41,053 nt of DNA from Aporhodopirellula sallentina SM41. GTDB lineage: Bacteria > Planctomycetota > Planctomycetia > Pirellulales > Pirellulaceae. Made by a program: the position numbers and the translations under genes. Location of the stretch: the NCBI RefSeq assembly GCF_000346505.1, contig NZ_ANOH01000462.1, positions 1-41,053 of the forward strand, given 5' to 3'. Shown here piece by piece: positions 1 to 11,957 of the stretch (position 1 is the stretch's first letter; the number at the start of each line of letters is the position of its first letter). Below the pieces are notes generated by a model that made no database searches, was not told the origin of the DNA, and saw nothing but the letters and a program-made list of their open reading frames with translations.

Positions 1-173
1 CTTTCCGTCCGGGCTTGCCCCGGCGTTTCTCTCCCTGATTAGCCATCCCAACCAGTGAGCCGAAGTGCGTGAGCACTCGGGTTTTGGGTGTGTTGGGTTT
101 GCAAGCTCTCTCGGCGATTTTACCCGAGGCCTTACGGCCATTCGGCTCACTTCACTTGGGGAGGTCTTTCGCG
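1..173. other. Intergenic, one GNRA-type hairpin
   Basis: No convincing gene. Positions 60-80 fold as CCG-a-AGTGC, loop GTGA, GCACT-CGG, an 8-bp stem with one bulge and a GNRA-type tetraloop, followed by gtttt on the + strand. The gene that ends at 174 is on the other strand, and there is no T-run on that side, so this is not an obvious terminator for it. It could end a + transcript entering from the left. Confidence 0.4.
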
Positions 174-3100
174 TTAACCCAGTAGGTCGATATCGGGTTC
201 GCCGAAGACCTGGTCCGTCGTTTCTTCGTCGCTGTCAGATTTCGACGTGTCCGCGGCGAGCGACTCGACGGCTTTTTGAAGTGCCTCGGACTGTGTGGCG
301 TCGACGGTCTTTTGCAGCGGTTCGCTAAGTGTGTCGCCGAGTGCGAGCGCGTCAAGGTTGATCTGCCGACCCAGTGGTGCGATCTTGGTTTCGATCTTAG
401 GTACTGGAGCGATCTCAGTTGCCTTCGATTCCGCGGCAATACCACGCTCTGCACCGGAGTCGCCACGAGGAGAAACGGGTTCGCCGCCCGGTTCGTTGCC
501 AACGGTGCCGCTGCTGGTTCCCGTCGTGTTGAGTTCGTTGATCACGAGCAACGCGTCGAGCGAGGTGACCATTCCGTCGTTGTTGACGTCGTAGCCGTAG
601 GCTGGGTCGCCCTCGCCGACTGGTCCGGGGCCGAAGCTGTTGAGGTAATTGATGATCGCGAGTGCGTCGCTCGCGGTGACGTTGCCGTTGCCGTTGACGT
701 CTTCGGGGAGGTCGTCATTGTGGAACGGTTTGTCGTTTTCGAGAACGGCGATGTTGAATTCAACTTCGACCGCTTCGACGCCGCCTGACTCGGGGGTGGC
801 GGTAACCTTCAGCAAAATCTCGTCGTCGATTCCGGGGGTGCGTTCAATGAACTCGTCATCGGCGAGTCGCAGGATCGAGTCCTCGAAGATGAACCGTGGG
901 TCGTCGACGGTGAGTCGGTGCCCGTTGGCGGCGGGGTTGCCCGCGATGGTCATCTCGCCGACGATATCACCGGGTTCGAGTTCGAGCACCGAATGGTTGG
1001 TCAGGGAGAAGTTCTGCGGAGTTTCCGGAGCGTCGAGCACCGTGATCACGATCGCTTTGGTAAACGAGTCTTCTTTGAACGAGGCGGTGATGTTGATCGA
1101 AACCGTCATCTCGGCTTCGTGGTCGAGCGCCCGGTCGTCTTTGAGTTTCAGTTCGCCGAAGACGACTTCGAATCGATCGTCGTCGACTTTCAGCGTGTGG
1201 ATGTCCTCAAAGTCCTCGTCAATCACCGTGATTGTTTTGATGATTTCGCCGGGACGGTTTTCCCGAACGCTGGCCGAACCGGGCAGGATGTCCGTCACCG
1301 GGTCGTCGGCATCGGTGATCGAAAGAGTCGTCGCGTACTCAATCGTGGTGTCGGCGTCCGGATCGCTCACTGAGATAATCAGCGGGATTTCCCATTCCGT
1401 TTCGAAGTCGAGGCGTCCCGGTCCGACAAAGATCAGTTGGTCGTTGATAATGTCGAAACGGTTGTCTGGGACGCGGTTGTCGTTGAGGACTTCGATCTCG
1501 AATTGATTCAGTTGATCAGGATCGATGATGTTGATGATCCCGATCGCATCAAACTCCCCATCGACGTCGGCTGGAAGGATGTTTTCGGGGACCGGATCAA
1601 TGACTGCCTCGATGTCCGAGGGGGCGTCCGGGACGGGCGTGACGTTGATCGTGATGGTGGCTTCGGTAGAGTCTCGCCCGTCGTGCAGGATCACTGTGAA
1701 CGTGTCGGTGCCTTCGAAATTATCAAAAGGCGAGTACGTCAGGCTGCCGCTGGGATTCAAGGTGGCGAGTCCCGAGTTCGGGGCGCCGGTCGGCAGGACG
1801 ACGAAACCGGTGTCTCCCTCGGCATCAACGGCGGTGCTGAGCAAACCGGGGGCGGGCGTGATCAGGTCGTTGTCTTCGGCGACCGACAATACCGGCGGAA
1901 CCGAGAACGCGGGGGCGGAGTTATCGCCGATCAGTCGGACGCCAAAGCTCGCGGGCGTTGAGTGGGTGCCGGCAACCTGAACGCGAGCGGGGCCTGCCCG
2001 TCGCAGTGATACTTGGGTCATCCCGGCGGCGCCCGCAATCGCGAGGCTATTCAAGTTCGCGTCGAGCGAAACGGCTGCGATGTCACCGATGGCTGACAGG
2101 TCGATAGCCAGGTCAGCGACGACCGAACCCGTTTCGCTGTCGAGCAACCGCAGTCCGGCGTCTTCGGTAGAACCTTCACCGCCGAAGGAACGCGGCGACA
2201 GTGTCACGATCAGTCCGCGGGATGCGTCGATGCCCGCGATCGATTCGGTGTCGTCGATCGTAAACAGCGTTGCCAGGTTCGCGGAGTCGACGTCGTGAAC
2301 CGAGAGGGCGTCTCCGGATCGCAGCACCAGCAAACCGGCTTCATCGTGGAAGGCGACTACTTCGCTGGCACCGCTGACGACAATCGGTGCCGACAGCAGC
2401 GACTCGTCCGAATTGCTCCAGAAACTTACCGCGAGGGTTTGCGTGGTTCCGCCGTTTCCGTCATCGACCAAGGACGCGTGGCTGATCACGCTGCGGGTTG
2501 GCCCGTCGTTGGTTCGCGGGGTCGAATCGCCGGTGATCACCGATCCGGCCGCCACCATCACTCCGGTCGCCGAGACCTCGAGGGCGCCGCGGTCGATCGC
2601 ATACAGTTCGCTTTCGCCGGTTTCTGAGTCGGCCGGTCCGATCGCGATTCCACGGCCGACATCGTCCACGCCGAGTGAACCGAACGAGACTCCTCCGCCG
2701 GGAGTGAACAACGCGTCGGCCTCCGACAGCGATTCGCTCACGATCGAAATCGCGGTACCGTCGTTCGTTTCGTTGGCGACGAGGATGGATCCGTCGGCGA
2801 GCCGAGAGAGATGGTCGATGTCGCCGGTGAAGATGAACGGCGTGCCGAGGTTTCCGTCGCTGCCGACGATTTGCAGGTTCGCACCGCTCGCGAGGATCGC
2901 CGGAGCGATTCGTTGCTCAGGGCCACCGGATCCGAGCGGGGTGGCGGCGATCACGGCGGAAATGTCGCTCTGCAGGACCGCGTCGTGAAGGACCGCCGCC
3001 GACATCGGAGTCGTCTGGGCTTGGGTGCGGGTGGCGTTGAACAGCCGCAGGGCGTACTCGCCGTCGGCCATGTCTTCGAACGCAAAATTGCCCGCCGCGT

Positions 3101-3314
3101 CCGAGAGCGCGTACTGCTCGCCGGAATCCATTCTCGCGTTGTTGTTTTGGTCGATGTAGACCAATCGTCCGCTCAGCCCCGATTCCGTCTCGTCCTTTCG
3201 AAACGAATCGTTCGCGTCGTGAAAGACGCTTCCCACGATGGCGGCGAGCACCCGCCGGTCATCAAGGACCTGGAGCGAAAGCCTGCGGCGGGTGCGGCGC
3301 GGGGGACGTGGCAT
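174..3314 (-). CDS. Large secreted protein with cadherin-like repeats and dockerin type I pair
   Basis: 1046 residues from an ATG at 3314. An Arg-rich N-terminus (MPRPPRRTRRRL) leads into LQVLDDRRVLA, the short motif seen at the start of many giant planctomycete surface proteins. Residues ~28-92 look like an SdrD B-type/Cna-like fold (DxNxN and GEY motifs). The centre is a repetitive acidic stretch. Residues ~470-790 contain cadherin-like or VCBS-like repeats (SYSPF...GTDTFT pattern, DPD and DAP linkers). Residues ~871-930 hold two Ca-binding loops, DVNGNGNVTASDAL and DVNNDGMVTSLDAL, the paired halves of a dockerin type I domain. A ~110-residue polar tail follows. Likely exported and surface-attached, binding calcium. 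No catalytic domain is visible. Dockerins in planctomycetes occur without known cellulosomes, so the partner is unknown. Confidence 0.88.
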   Translation of the reverse strand: MPRPPRRTRRRLSLQVLDDRRVLAAIVGSVFHDANDSFRKDETESGLSGRLVYIDQNNNARMDSGEQYALSDAAGNFAFEDMADGEYALRLFNATRTQAQTTPMSAAVLHDAVLQSDISAVIAATPLGSGGPEQRIAPAILASGANLQIVGSDGNLGTPFIFTGDIDHLSRLADGSILVANETNDGTAISIVSESLSEADALFTPGGGVSFGSLGVDDVGRGIAIGPADSETGESELYAIDRGALEVSATGVMVAAGSVITGDSTPRTNDGPTRSVISHASLVDDGNGGTTQTLAVSFWSNSDESLLSAPIVVSGASEVVAFHDEAGLLVLRSGDALSVHDVDSANLATLFTIDDTESIAGIDASRGLIVTLSPRSFGGEGSTEDAGLRLLDSETGSVVADLAIDLSAIGDIAAVSLDANLNSLAIAGAAGMTQVSLRRAGPARVQVAGTHSTPASFGVRLIGDNSAPAFSVPPVLSVAEDNDLITPAPGLLSTAVDAEGDTGFVVLPTGAPNSGLATLNPSGSLTYSPFDNFEGTDTFTVILHDGRDSTEATITINVTPVPDAPSDIEAVIDPVPENILPADVDGEFDAIGIINIIDPDQLNQFEIEVLNDNRVPDNRFDIINDQLIFVGPGRLDFETEWEIPLIISVSDPDADTTIEYATTLSITDADDPVTDILPGSASVRENRPGEIIKTITVIDEDFEDIHTLKVDDDRFEVVFGELKLKDDRALDHEAEMTVSINITASFKEDSFTKAIVITVLDAPETPQNFSLTNHSVLELEPGDIVGEMTIAGNPAANGHRLTVDDPRFIFEDSILRLADDEFIERTPGIDDEILLKVTATPESGGVEAVEVEFNIAVLENDKPFHNDDLPEDVNGNGNVTASDALAIINYLNSFGPGPVGEGDPAYGYDVNNDGMVTSLDALLVINELNTTGTSSGTVGNEPGGEPVSPRGDSGAERGIAAESKATEIAPVPKIETKIAPLGRQINLDALALGDTLSEPLQKTVDATQSEALQKAVESLAADTSKSDSDEETTDQVFGEPDIDLLG

Positions 3315-3830
3315 GGGAAAGGTTGTGCGGGGAAATGATTTCGGATGCGGGGGGAGCCCATCTCAGTACGCGTCGCCGGTTCTGACAAGCCGCCGTGGAT
3401 TCCGGAAGCCGTCGGTCTTGGAAACCGCTGCTGCCCCGGCGAGGTGCGCTCGACCGCGGGAGTGTGACGTTCGACGAGGGGGAAAAGTTCCCCTTGGTGG
3501 GGAGAAAGACCGGCGAAAAACGTCGTCACCAAGATTCAGTTGGCCTATTATAAACGCCGGCGGGTTCGCTGAGTCACCGCAAAACCTGATGGAATGGTCG
3601 CAATTATCCTGATCTTAAGAAACGATCCGAGACGTCATCACGGTTGGTTTTGGGGGCATCGAACGACCCGCCGAGCAGTTTTCTGCAAGGTTCGTTTTGT
3701 TCCCGCATGATTCGTTCTGCGAATTCCTTTTTACGAAGCTCTGAGTCTTGCGTGCCCTCCGCCGCGGGGGCTTGTTGCTCGTTTGAATCAATCCGCTTTC
3801 GTTCTTTACTTCCTTTTCGGTAGCCCCACG
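3315..3830. other. Divergent intergenic region of 516 bp
   Basis: Separates the dockerin gene (-) from the Gly-rich secreted gene (+). I find no ORF with a recognisable family or RNA gene here. The only signal I can name is a consensus TATAAT on the minus strand at 3547-3552, listed separately. Long open frames crossing this stretch have no family resemblance. Confidence 0.5.
3547..3576 (-). promoter_or_regulatory. Candidate sigma-70-like promoter for the dockerin protein gene
   Basis: On the minus strand, TGACTC (3571-3576) is followed after 18 nt by a perfect TATAAT (3547-3552). The -35 match is poor and the leader to the ATG at 3314 would be about 230 nt, so this is only a candidate. Confidence 0.3.
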
Positions 3831-5504
3831 ATGATACCGTGCCTGTCTTTTTCCTTGGTTCGTCGCCTCGCCGCGTTCGGTTTCGTGGTTTGGGCGATGA
3901 CTCTCATTATCGTTTCGACGCTGGTTCCTGCTCCGACCGCGTTCGCCCAGGATCCCGGTTTGGGGCCCTACGGCGGTGGGCCTCCGCCGGGTTATGGGCC
4001 TGACGGCGAACCGCAAGCCGCCGACCCGAATGCGTTGCCGCCGGCGAATTTGACGACCGGACCGACGCCGGCCGCCGTTTGGCAATTGACTCAGCCCGAT
4101 TGGCAGCCGCTCTTCCAAGAAATCGGTCGCCTCGCCGAAGCCGTCAAGGTGCCGGCGCCGCCGCGTCCGGAGGGCCCGACCCTCCGCAACGAGGCCCACG
4201 TGGCGTATCGCTATGGGCATCTCGAGTTGGCCCGCGAGCTGTTCTTTGCCCATGCGGCGTTGGCCGACACACAGGCGGTCGAGGACCTGAAGAAACTCCG
4301 TTTTTGTGCCTACTATCGACGCCCGGTGTGGTCGCTGCGTTGGGGCGTCTCGATCGGGCTGCACGGTGACACGCATGTGACCGACTACGCACCGATTCGG
4401 CTGAGCGGCCAGAGCGGTCGCGGCGGCATGAATAATTTCGACGGCGGGATGGATGAGTTCGACAGCCCCGATTTTGGAGGCCGAGGAGGCCCAGGAGATC
4501 CAGGCTTTGGCGGTCGAGGTGGCCCGCCCGGCATGGGGCCTGATGGGATGGGCCCGCCCGGCGTGGGACGCGATGGAATGGGGCCGGACGGCATGGGGCC
4601 AGGCGGTCCAGGTTTCGACGGTCCGCCGGATGATTTGATGATGGAAGAGGAGATGATGGGGGCCGGCGAATTTGGAGGCCAGTTCGGAGGCCCCGGACGT
4701 GGTGGATCCCGACGGGCAGCGATCTCCATCCCCGAGCCCCAGGTCACCGACCCGCAAGTCACCGAGCGGTTCGACGAATTGATGGGGGCGGTCGCGTCGA
4801 CCGTTGCCGACGGGATGCGATCTCGGATCGAGGCGGGGCAATTCGGCAACGCGTTGGTCAGCGTGGATCCGGATGCGAAGAACCAGGGGTACCAGATCGG
4901 CGGCGAAGGAGTCCCGCAGGCCGAACGCCGGATGTGGATTCCTGGAGTGGTCTATCTCGGCGAAGGCAGTATCCAGCAAATGTCCAAGGCTGCGGTCGAC
5001 GCGAACGTCGAGTTGCTGCTGCATTTTGACGTTGCGTTGAAAGAGGTGCGGGGCGGATCGACGCAGAATATCACGCGGGTAAAGATCGTCGATTGCGTCA
5101 ACGGAAAGACCGTGGTCCTCTCGGGGGCGATGGACAGTCGCGAGGTGCAGCGTCTGCAGCAGGCCAACCGAGGCACCGTCGATAGTTATCTCAGTGAAGC
5201 TCTGGAGAAATTTTGGGGCATTCTCGACAGTCGTTTCACCGTGATCGACTTCCCGTCGCTCACTCCTGAAGTCGCCCGGCGAAGGGTGGCCAGTTTGCTA
5301 GGCGATAACTCGTTGTCGACGTTGCGAAAACTGGCCGAAATCCGATTCCTCGGACTCTCCGGTTGGCTCACCGAAGAGGAGGTGGAGCAGGCGTTTGATA
5401 TCGCGGTGGGATCCGACGGGATGACGATTCTTTATGGAGCGCCAACCGATGCGATTCGGACGCTCCGAGAAATCGCGTTGCGAGATCTCAACGAATCGTC
5501 CTGA
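3831..5504 (+). CDS. Secreted protein with Gly/Met/Asp-rich linker, function unknown
   Basis: 557 residues from ATG 3831; an upstream TTG at 3783 is in frame but less attractive. Residues 1-39 are a long Sec-type signal peptide (positive FSLVRRL, hydrophobic core, cleavage near AFA|Q). A Pro/Gly-rich stretch follows, then a region with a PEGPTLRNEAHVAYR segment and helices. A low-complexity linker at about residues 199-293 is built of GPDGMGPP-like and GGRGGP units. The conserved-looking C-terminal half (TERFDELMGAV..., LLLHFDVALKEVRGG, LTEEEVEQAFDIAVG) suggests a folded domain. I do not recognise the family. The protein probably acts in the periplasm. A 469-codon antisense frame overlaps it but has no family features. 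Confidence 0.8.
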   Translation: MIPCLSFSLVRRLAAFGFVVWAMTLIIVSTLVPAPTAFAQDPGLGPYGGGPPPGYGPDGEPQAADPNALPPANLTTGPTPAAVWQLTQPDWQPLFQEIGRLAEAVKVPAPPRPEGPTLRNEAHVAYRYGHLELARELFFAHAALADTQAVEDLKKLRFCAYYRRPVWSLRWGVSIGLHGDTHVTDYAPIRLSGQSGRGGMNNFDGGMDEFDSPDFGGRGGPGDPGFGGRGGPPGMGPDGMGPPGVGRDGMGPDGMGPGGPGFDGPPDDLMMEEEMMGAGEFGGQFGGPGRGGSRRAAISIPEPQVTDPQVTERFDELMGAVASTVADGMRSRIEAGQFGNALVSVDPDAKNQGYQIGGEGVPQAERRMWIPGVVYLGEGSIQQMSKAAVDANVELLLHFDVALKEVRGGSTQNITRVKIVDCVNGKTVVLSGAMDSREVQRLQQANRGTVDSYLSEALEKFWGILDSRFTVIDFPSLTPEVARRRVASLLGDNSLSTLRKLAEIRFLGLSGWLTEEEVEQAFDIAVGSDGMTILYGAPTDAIRTLREIALRDLNESS

Positions 5505-5678
5505 ACGGTTGACCGCGGCAGGAATTCTCGACGCGAACTGTCGGGAGGAAGTCTCTCTCTGTGGAGTCATCTCTGCGGAGTTTGTCACGCCGGAGCCATT
5601 CTCGCCGACCTGTTTGACCGCAGGAGTTGGCTTTCTCGAACCTCTTATGAAACGATTGTTTGTCAAGGAAGAGGCCTT

Positions 5679-6203
5679 ATGGACCGACTCACTCCTGCCG
5701 AATTACCGGGCCCATCGAGCAATCGCTTCTCGAGGTATTTCTGTTTGCGGGATACCTGTCCGGGCCTTCCTGTGATGTCGCTCGTGTTCTCTGCGGTTGT
5801 GCTGTCGGCGCTGGCTGGGTGTTCGGATCCGGGACGCGACACCTACCCGGTTTCCGGTTTGGTGAGGTTTCCCGACGGGACGGTGTTGCGAGACGGTTCG
5901 GTCGAATTTGAGATTGTCGGGCGAAAACCGGCGGTCACCGCAACGGGGCAAATCGGACCTGACGGTACGTTCACCCTCGGCACTTTCGCCGCCGACGACG
6001 GGGCTCTCGCGGGGAAACACCGGGTCGCGGTGTTCAGCAGCCATCGGATCGGGACCGGGGCGGAGCGTCCCGGAATGATCCCGGAAAACCGGTTGCACCC
6101 ACGTTACCGCAGTTTCGATTCCTCGGGCATCACGCTCGAGGTCCAACCCGCCGAGAATCAATTCGTGATCGATGTCGAATTTGCCCCAGAAACCGGGGGC
6201 TAA
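5679..6203 (+). CDS. Small lipoprotein, transthyretin/carboxypeptidase-regulatory-like fold
   Basis: 174 residues from ATG 5679, preceded by a good AAGGAAG ribosome-binding site. An in-frame ATG at 5775 would start directly at the hydrophobic segment MSLVFSAVVLSALAGC. Both starts end in a lipobox (LAGC), so this should be a lipid-anchored protein. After the Cys comes YPVSGLVRFPDGTVLRDGSVEF and GQIGPDGTFTLGTF, the beta-sandwich pattern of the short 'carboxypeptidase regulatory-like' lipoproteins that are abundant in planctomycetes. No catalytic residues are visible. It lies 175 bp after the Gly-rich gene and could share its transcript. Confidence 0.82.
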   Translation: MDRLTPAELPGPSSNRFSRYFCLRDTCPGLPVMSLVFSAVVLSALAGCSDPGRDTYPVSGLVRFPDGTVLRDGSVEFEIVGRKPAVTATGQIGPDGTFTLGTFAADDGALAGKHRVAVFSSHRIGTGAERPGMIPENRLHPRYRSFDSSGITLEVQPAENQFVIDVEFAPETGG

Positions 6204-6337
6204 GCGACCGTGATGGCGGTGAAGGATACCTTGTTGGATCGGTGGTCGTCTGACTAAAGTGTACGGCGCCAGAGAGTTTTCGCACCAATAGTTGTTTTTG
6301 AACACGTTCCGTGAGGCCGGGATCTATCCCGTTTTTG

Positions 6338-9082
<2,745 letters not shown>

Positions 9083-9199
9083 CGTCGCGAACGGGGCCGA
9101 GCGGCCAGGCCACAGGTGGGCCTGAAACGCTTTGTCTGTCACCTTTGTTTTTGCACCTGTTACCTGCTGCCTTTCACCTCCTATCTCTTTTTTGCACTC

Positions 9200-10630
9200 A
9201 TGCCTGCAGTCAAACTTCCTGAACTCGGCGACGGTATCGAATCCGGCGACGTCCTCGAAATTTTCGTCTCCGTCGGCGACGTCATCAGCTCCGGCGATGA
9301 CATCGTTGAGATGGAAACCGACAAAGCCACCGTGCCTGTGCCGTCGGATGTCGGCGGGAAGGTGACCAAGATCCTGATCAATGAAGGCGACACCGTGCCG
9401 ATCGGTGGCGAACTGATCGAAGTCGAGGCGGCCGAAGGTGCTGCCGCCGAACCGGCCAAGCCAGCCGCTCCCGCACCCAAAGCGGAAGCCGCTCCTGAGC
9501 CCGCTCCTGAGCCCGCTCCGGCGCCGGAGCCAAAACCGGAACCGACACCCGCTCCGGCGTCTCCAGCCCCGACACCCGTTTCGGCTGCACCTCCCGTCAA
9601 CGAACCAGCCAAACCGGCCGCTCCTGTTGCACCGGCAACGATCGAACGGCCGATGGCGGAAAGCGTCACCGTCGCCGATTCCGGTGCCATCCCCGCCGGA
9701 CCCGCGATCCGTCGTCTCGCACGCGAAACTAGCGTCAACTTGGCCAACGTCCAAGGCACCGGACCGGGCGGACGCATCACCCGCGATGATGTTCTCTCCG
9801 CAGTCCGATCGGCCAGCCAAGCCAAACCTGCCTCGACCGGCGGATCAGCTCGTCCGCCACGGCCTGCCGCGTCGGCATCGGGCGGAGACGCCAGCCTGCC
9901 CGGCACCGAAGGCCAAGACGAATTCGGCCCGATCCGTGTCGAACGCATGAGCAAGATCCGCAAGACGATCTCTGCTCAAATGCACGTGTCCTGGTCCAGC
10001 GTTCCACGTGTGACCAACTTTGACGACGCCGACATCACCGATCTGGAACGACTGCGTCAATCCAGCAAGGACGACTACGCGGCTCAGGGTTTGAAACTCA
10101 CCACGATGCCGTTCTTGATCAAAGCCGTCGCCACCGCCCTGCGTCAGCACCCCGCCATCAACGCGGTGATCGATAGCGATAACGAGCAGATCATTTACAA
10201 GGATTACGTCAACATCGGAATCGCCGTCGACACCGACCGTGGTCTCGTCGTTCCGGTCCTTCCCGATGTCGATCGGATGGGCATTCCGGACATCACGCGA
10301 GCCCTCGCCGAAACCGCTGGCAAAGTTCGCGGTGGTCAATTCGCCGTCAGTGATCTCAAGGGCGGATCGTTCACGATCAGTAACCTCGGCGCGATCGGTG
10401 GCCAGTACAGCACGCCGATCGTCAACGTTCCCGAAGTCGCGATCCTGTTGGTCGGACGCAGCCGCAAACTGCCTGTCGTCATGCCCGATGACACGATCCA
10501 ACCTCGTTTGATGGTGCCGCTGAGCCTGTCGTACGACCATCGTTTGGTCGACGGAGGCACCGCTGCTCGATTCCTCAACGATGTGATCAGCTACCTGCAG
10601 GCACCGAGCCGTTTGCTGCTCGCCCTCTAG
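9200..10630 (+). CDS. aceF: Pyruvate dehydrogenase E2, dihydrolipoamide acetyltransferase
   Basis: 476 residues. ATG 9200 is chosen because it begins the lipoyl domain directly (MPAVKLPELGDGIESG); an upstream in-frame extension from 9116 is not family-like. There is a single lipoyl domain (residues 1-75) with the lipoylated Lys42 in the METDKATVPVP motif. Next come a Pro/Ala linker with PEPAPEPAP repeats, a peripheral-subunit-binding domain (about 164-201, AIRRLARETSV...GTGPGGRITRDDV), and the acetyltransferase core ending in SYDHRLVDGG with catalytic His447 and Asp451. One lipoyl domain instead of the three of E. coli E2 is common. E3 (lpd) is not adjacent. The complex feeds acetyl-CoA to the TCA cycle. 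Confidence 0.97.
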   Translation: MPAVKLPELGDGIESGDVLEIFVSVGDVISSGDDIVEMETDKATVPVPSDVGGKVTKILINEGDTVPIGGELIEVEAAEGAAAEPAKPAAPAPKAEAAPEPAPEPAPAPEPKPEPTPAPASPAPTPVSAAPPVNEPAKPAAPVAPATIERPMAESVTVADSGAIPAGPAIRRLARETSVNLANVQGTGPGGRITRDDVLSAVRSASQAKPASTGGSARPPRPAASASGGDASLPGTEGQDEFGPIRVERMSKIRKTISAQMHVSWSSVPRVTNFDDADITDLERLRQSSKDDYAAQGLKLTTMPFLIKAVATALRQHPAINAVIDSDNEQIIYKDYVNIGIAVDTDRGLVVPVLPDVDRMGIPDITRALAETAGKVRGGQFAVSDLKGGSFTISNLGAIGGQYSTPIVNVPEVAILLVGRSRKLPVVMPDDTIQPRLMVPLSLSYDHRLVDGGTAARFLNDVISYLQAPSRLLLAL

Positions 10631-11060
10631 GAAACGTTCGCGGCCCCGAACATCGGATAGGTCATTCTCCGCATCGCACTCTGGTTGCGATGCACTGCAT
10701 CACCGATGGCTTTGGCCGCCTGAATCTTGTTTTGCGTTCGGCCATGAGTCGACGCAGGTCGTTCAGCAGGTCCGTTACCCACGGCAGCGTGCCCACCACT
10801 GGGCACAGAACGCTCGGTAGCCGGACCTTCTCAATGCGGACGATTGCTAGAGACCAACTCTAGCCGTCACGCTAAACTGAACGAGTGGTGCGTGATGATC
10901 TCATTCGCTCTCTCGCGACATCGCCTTTGAAAATCAACGTTGAGTCTGGACGTCGGGATCGTTGTGATTGTTGTCAGGCAATCGCTGTCCGCGTCCGGAT
11001 CGATCACCCCGCAGCCCCGCCCGAACGGACTCGCCTCCCGGCCAAGAGACGACGGAATCC
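10631..11060 (+). other. Intergenic region with four perfect short hairpins
   Basis: 430 bp between aceF and the glycosyltransferase with no supported ORF. Perfect stems: 10671-10693 (GCATCGCA/TGCGATGC, 7-nt loop), 10713-10744 (TGGCCG/CGGCCA, 20-nt loop), 10789-10806 (GTGCCC/GGGCAC) and 10846-10864 (GCTAGAG/CTCTAGC). The first lies 40 nt after the aceF stop and may help end or protect that mRNA, but no T-run follows. The row of stems may be a structured RNA; see findings. Confidence 0.4.
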
Positions 11061-11783
11061 ATGTCATCGAATCTGCGCATTCTCGTCGGTATCTGTACCT
11101 ACAACGAAGCAGGCAACATCAAGGCGATGCTGCAGCGGATCGGTGACGCCCTACCGACGGCCGATATTTTGGTGGTGGATGATGATTCTCCGGACGGCAC
11201 CGCGGCCCGCGTGGCAAAGTATGCGGAGGCGAACGGAAGGCAAGATTCCATTCGCTGCATCGTGCGCGAAGAACGAGGGCTCGGCGGAGCGATTCTCGCC
11301 GCGATGAATGCCTCGATCGAAGGCGGCTACGATCTCTTTTGCAATCTCGATGCGGACCTATCGCACGACCCGGCTGACCTGCCGCGTTTGGTCTCGGCCG
11401 TTGCCGACGGTTTTGACGTCGCGGTAGGGTCCCGGTACGTGCCCGGCGGGGAAATCGTGGGGTGGCCGGTTCGTCGCAAATGGATGAGCCGGTGGATCAA
11501 CTGGATCACCCGATTCAGGCTAGGGCTGCCGGTTAACGATGCGAGTGGATCGTTCCGGTGTTACCGAGTCGCCGCACTATCGCGACTGGACCTGAACGAT
11601 CAGCCTTCGGAAGGCTATTCGTTTTTACAGGAAGTGTTGCTGAAACTTCACCGCCAAGGTGCCAAGTTCACCGAAGTGCCAATCACGTTCACCGAAAGAG
11701 CGGTCGGCGATAGCAAATTGGACTTCCGCGAAGCCGTGCGATCGGGGTGGACGGTGCTGCGTTTGCGATCCAAGCATTCGTGA
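11061..11783 (+). CDS. GT2 glycosyltransferase, polyprenol-phosphate mannosyltransferase (DPM1)-like
   Basis: 240 residues from ATG 11061; longer in-frame starts add only unfolded sequence. It matches the soluble DPM1/Ppm1 type of GT-A enzyme: VGICTYNEAGNI at the N-terminus, ILVVDDDSPDGTA for the nucleotide-sugar site, ERGLGGAIL, the metal-binding DxD in LDADLSHDP, VGSRYVPGG, and SGSFRCYR...EGYSFLQEVL. There is no membrane anchor, as in bacterial and human DPM1. The expected reaction is transfer of a sugar (mannose in the best-known members) from a nucleotide donor to a polyprenyl phosphate on the cytoplasmic face. The exact sugar cannot be told from sequence. Confidence 0.9.
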   Translation: MSSNLRILVGICTYNEAGNIKAMLQRIGDALPTADILVVDDDSPDGTAARVAKYAEANGRQDSIRCIVREERGLGGAILAAMNASIEGGYDLFCNLDADLSHDPADLPRLVSAVADGFDVAVGSRYVPGGEIVGWPVRRKWMSRWINWITRFRLGLPVNDASGSFRCYRVAALSRLDLNDQPSEGYSFLQEVLLKLHRQGAKFTEVPITFTERAVGDSKLDFREAVRSGWTVLRLRSKHS

Positions 11784-11811
11784 AATAGGCGTTCGCGGAT
11801 CCGCCTGTCAA

Positions 11812-11849
11812 TTTGCCGCCTTCCGCTTTGCCGCCTTCCGCTTTGCCGG
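11812..11849 (+). repeat. 15-bp tandem repeat, 2.5 copies
   Basis: The unit tttgccgccttccgc occurs at 11812-11826 and 11827-11841, followed by a partial third unit. It lies between the glycosyltransferase and the isomerase-like gene and is non-coding. Confidence 0.8.
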
Positions 11850-11902
11850 TTGACGCGCCCGCCGGCGGGAACGTCCGCATGCGATTGTGCGATTCGTTGG
11901 TA

Positions 11903-11908
11903 TATAAT
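11903..11908 (+). promoter_or_regulatory. Possible -10 box (TATAAT) before the isomerase-like gene
   Basis: A perfect TATAAT sits 50 bp ahead of ATG 11958. No good -35 box is visible at 16-18 bp, so this is tentative. Confidence 0.3.
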
Positions 11909-11957
11909 GTTGTTCGCCTTTCACCATTCGCCTCCCGCCTTCCGGAATCCCTCACTG

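Noticed and set aside
649-1506. 285-codon + frame inside the dockerin gene
   Set aside because: Ser-rich composition typical of reading the reverse of a Glu/Asp-rich gene; the minus frame has clear domains.
3615-5024. 469-codon frame antisense to the Gly-rich secreted protein
   Set aside because: His/Arg/Pro-rich shadow of the real gene's repeats; no recognisable domain, and the + frame has a signal peptide.
9116-9199. Extended N-terminus of AceF (28 residues, hydrophobic)
   Set aside because: It looks like a signal anchor, but AceF is cytoplasmic and the lipoyl domain begins exactly at ATG 9200. The upstream DNA is a pyrimidine-rich spacer of cacct-type repeats.
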